From: Candidatus Nitrotoga sp. CP45
GTDB taxonomy: Bacteria > Bacteroidota > Bacteroidia > Flavobacteriales > Flavobacteriaceae
Length of the DNA: 6,704 nucleotides
Assembly: GCA_943329165.2 (NCBI GenBank)
Contig: CALQCV020000110.1
Span: 1-6,704, forward strand
Direction: 5' to 3'
The position numbers were made by a program, and so were the translations under genes. The first letter of the stretch is position 1; each line of letters begins with the position of its first letter. Shown piece after piece: positions 6,593 to 6,704 of this stretch. The notes beneath the pieces were generated by a model, which worked only from the letters and a program-made list of their open reading frames with translations, had not been told where the DNA came from and did no database searches.

Positions 6593-6633
6593 CTTTGTGC
6601 TCATAGTGCCTTCTTTGTGAACTTCGTGGTTAA
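6593..6633 (-). repeat. Right arm of the GxxExxY unit
   Basis: On the + strand the heptamers are CTTTGTG at 6593, CATAGTG at 6602 (one mismatch), CTTTGTG at 6613 and CTTCGTG at 6622, then GTTAA. Spacings are 9, 11 and 9 nt, a mirror image of the left arm. The arm ends 6 nt before the next gene's ATG and so supplies most of its leader. Confidence 0.85.
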
Positions 6634-6639
6634 ATAAAA

Positions 6640-6704
6640 ATGAAAAAGCTACTCTTACTACTTATTTTCGTTACTCAAGCTTTTTGGGCTCAAACTGCTT
6701 TTGA
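6640..6704 (+). CDS. batE: Start of probable BatE, truncated at the window end
   Basis: Only 21 codons are visible. They encode a clear signal peptide: MKK, a run of five Leu in LLLLLIFVTQAFWA, then a probable cleavage site before QTAF. The ATG at 6640 follows an A-rich stretch (TAAATAAAA). Nothing of the mature protein can be seen, so the name rests on position: in Bacteroidota Bat operons an exported TPR protein, BatE, usually follows batD. Another exported protein is possible. The gene lies directly downstream of the GxxExxY unit and any read-through transcript from batD must cross that unit. Confidence 0.6.
   Translation, partial: MKKLLLLLIFVTQAFWAQTAF

Larger units (their letters stand above)
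6163..6633 (+). mobile_element. 471-bp inverted-repeat unit carrying one GxxExxY gene
   Basis: Two 41-nt inverted arms, 6163-6203 and 6593-6633, enclose one complete gene at 6206-6589. Only 2 nt lie between the left arm and the ATG, and 3 nt between the stop and the right arm, so nothing else fits in the unit. The outer 12 nt, TTAACCACGAAG, are perfectly inverted, and the full arms match at 32 of 41 positions without a gap by my count. The unit sits between batD and the probable batE, genes that are normally adjacent, starting 4 nt after the batD stop and ending 6 nt before the batE ATG. The same arms without a gene occur at 2422-2521. An ATAAA lies near both ends (6155-6159 and 6634-6638), but it is AT-rich, offset by 3 nt on the left and not a convincing target duplication. 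Insertion as a mobile unit is inferred. Confidence 0.68.

Noticed and set aside
6155..6638. ATAAA on both sides of the GxxExxY unit as a target-site duplication
   Set aside because: It is five AT-only bases, overlaps the batD stop codon, and is offset by 3 nt from the left end but directly adjacent on the right.

Overview
The window is most like a Flavobacterium-type Bacteroidota chromosome. The DNA is AT-rich, ribosome binding sites are A-rich rather than Shine-Dalgarno-like, and the gene order is that of the Bacteroidota Bat (aerotolerance) operon. All genes lie on the + strand. No rRNA, tRNA, CRISPR array or convincing rho-independent terminator is visible.

Layout: 1-1419 is the 3' part of a membrane protein that usually sits just upstream of batA. 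It is followed by batA (1416-2417, 4-bp overlap), batB (2531-3571), batC (3587-4360), batD (4398-6158), a small GxxExxY-family gene with PD-(D/E)XK-like residues (6206-6589), and the first 21 codons of what is probably batE (6640 to the window edge). BatA and BatB are membrane-anchored von Willebrand factor A proteins with intact metal-binding MIDAS residues. BatC is an exported TPR protein with a long Lys/Asp-rich tract. BatD is a large exported, membrane-anchored beta-rich protein. In this family they are thought to form an envelope complex working with a MoxR-type AAA+ ATPase, which would be encoded upstream outside the window. The precise biochemical role is unsettled.

The unusual part is a pair of related inverted-repeat units inside this operon. 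The 471-bp unit (6163-6633) lies between batD and batE and consists of two 41-nt inverted arms with the GxxExxY gene packed between them, 2 nt and 3 nt from the arms. The 100-bp unit (2422-2521) lies between batA and batB and has the same kind of arms but no gene, only a 16-nt centre. All four arms share one grammar: a TTAA(C/A)-type end and four CACnAAG-like heptamers whose starts are 9, 11 and 9 nt apart (9, 13, 9 in one arm). This looks like a compact single-gene mobile or repeat unit plus a gene-less, MITE-like relative. The mobility and the role of the GxxExxY protein are inferences.

Two start sites or gene limits need care. The first gene is open from base 1, so it has no start in the window. 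batD should start at the ATG at 4398, which opens directly on a signal peptide, not at an upstream in-frame TTG at 4368.
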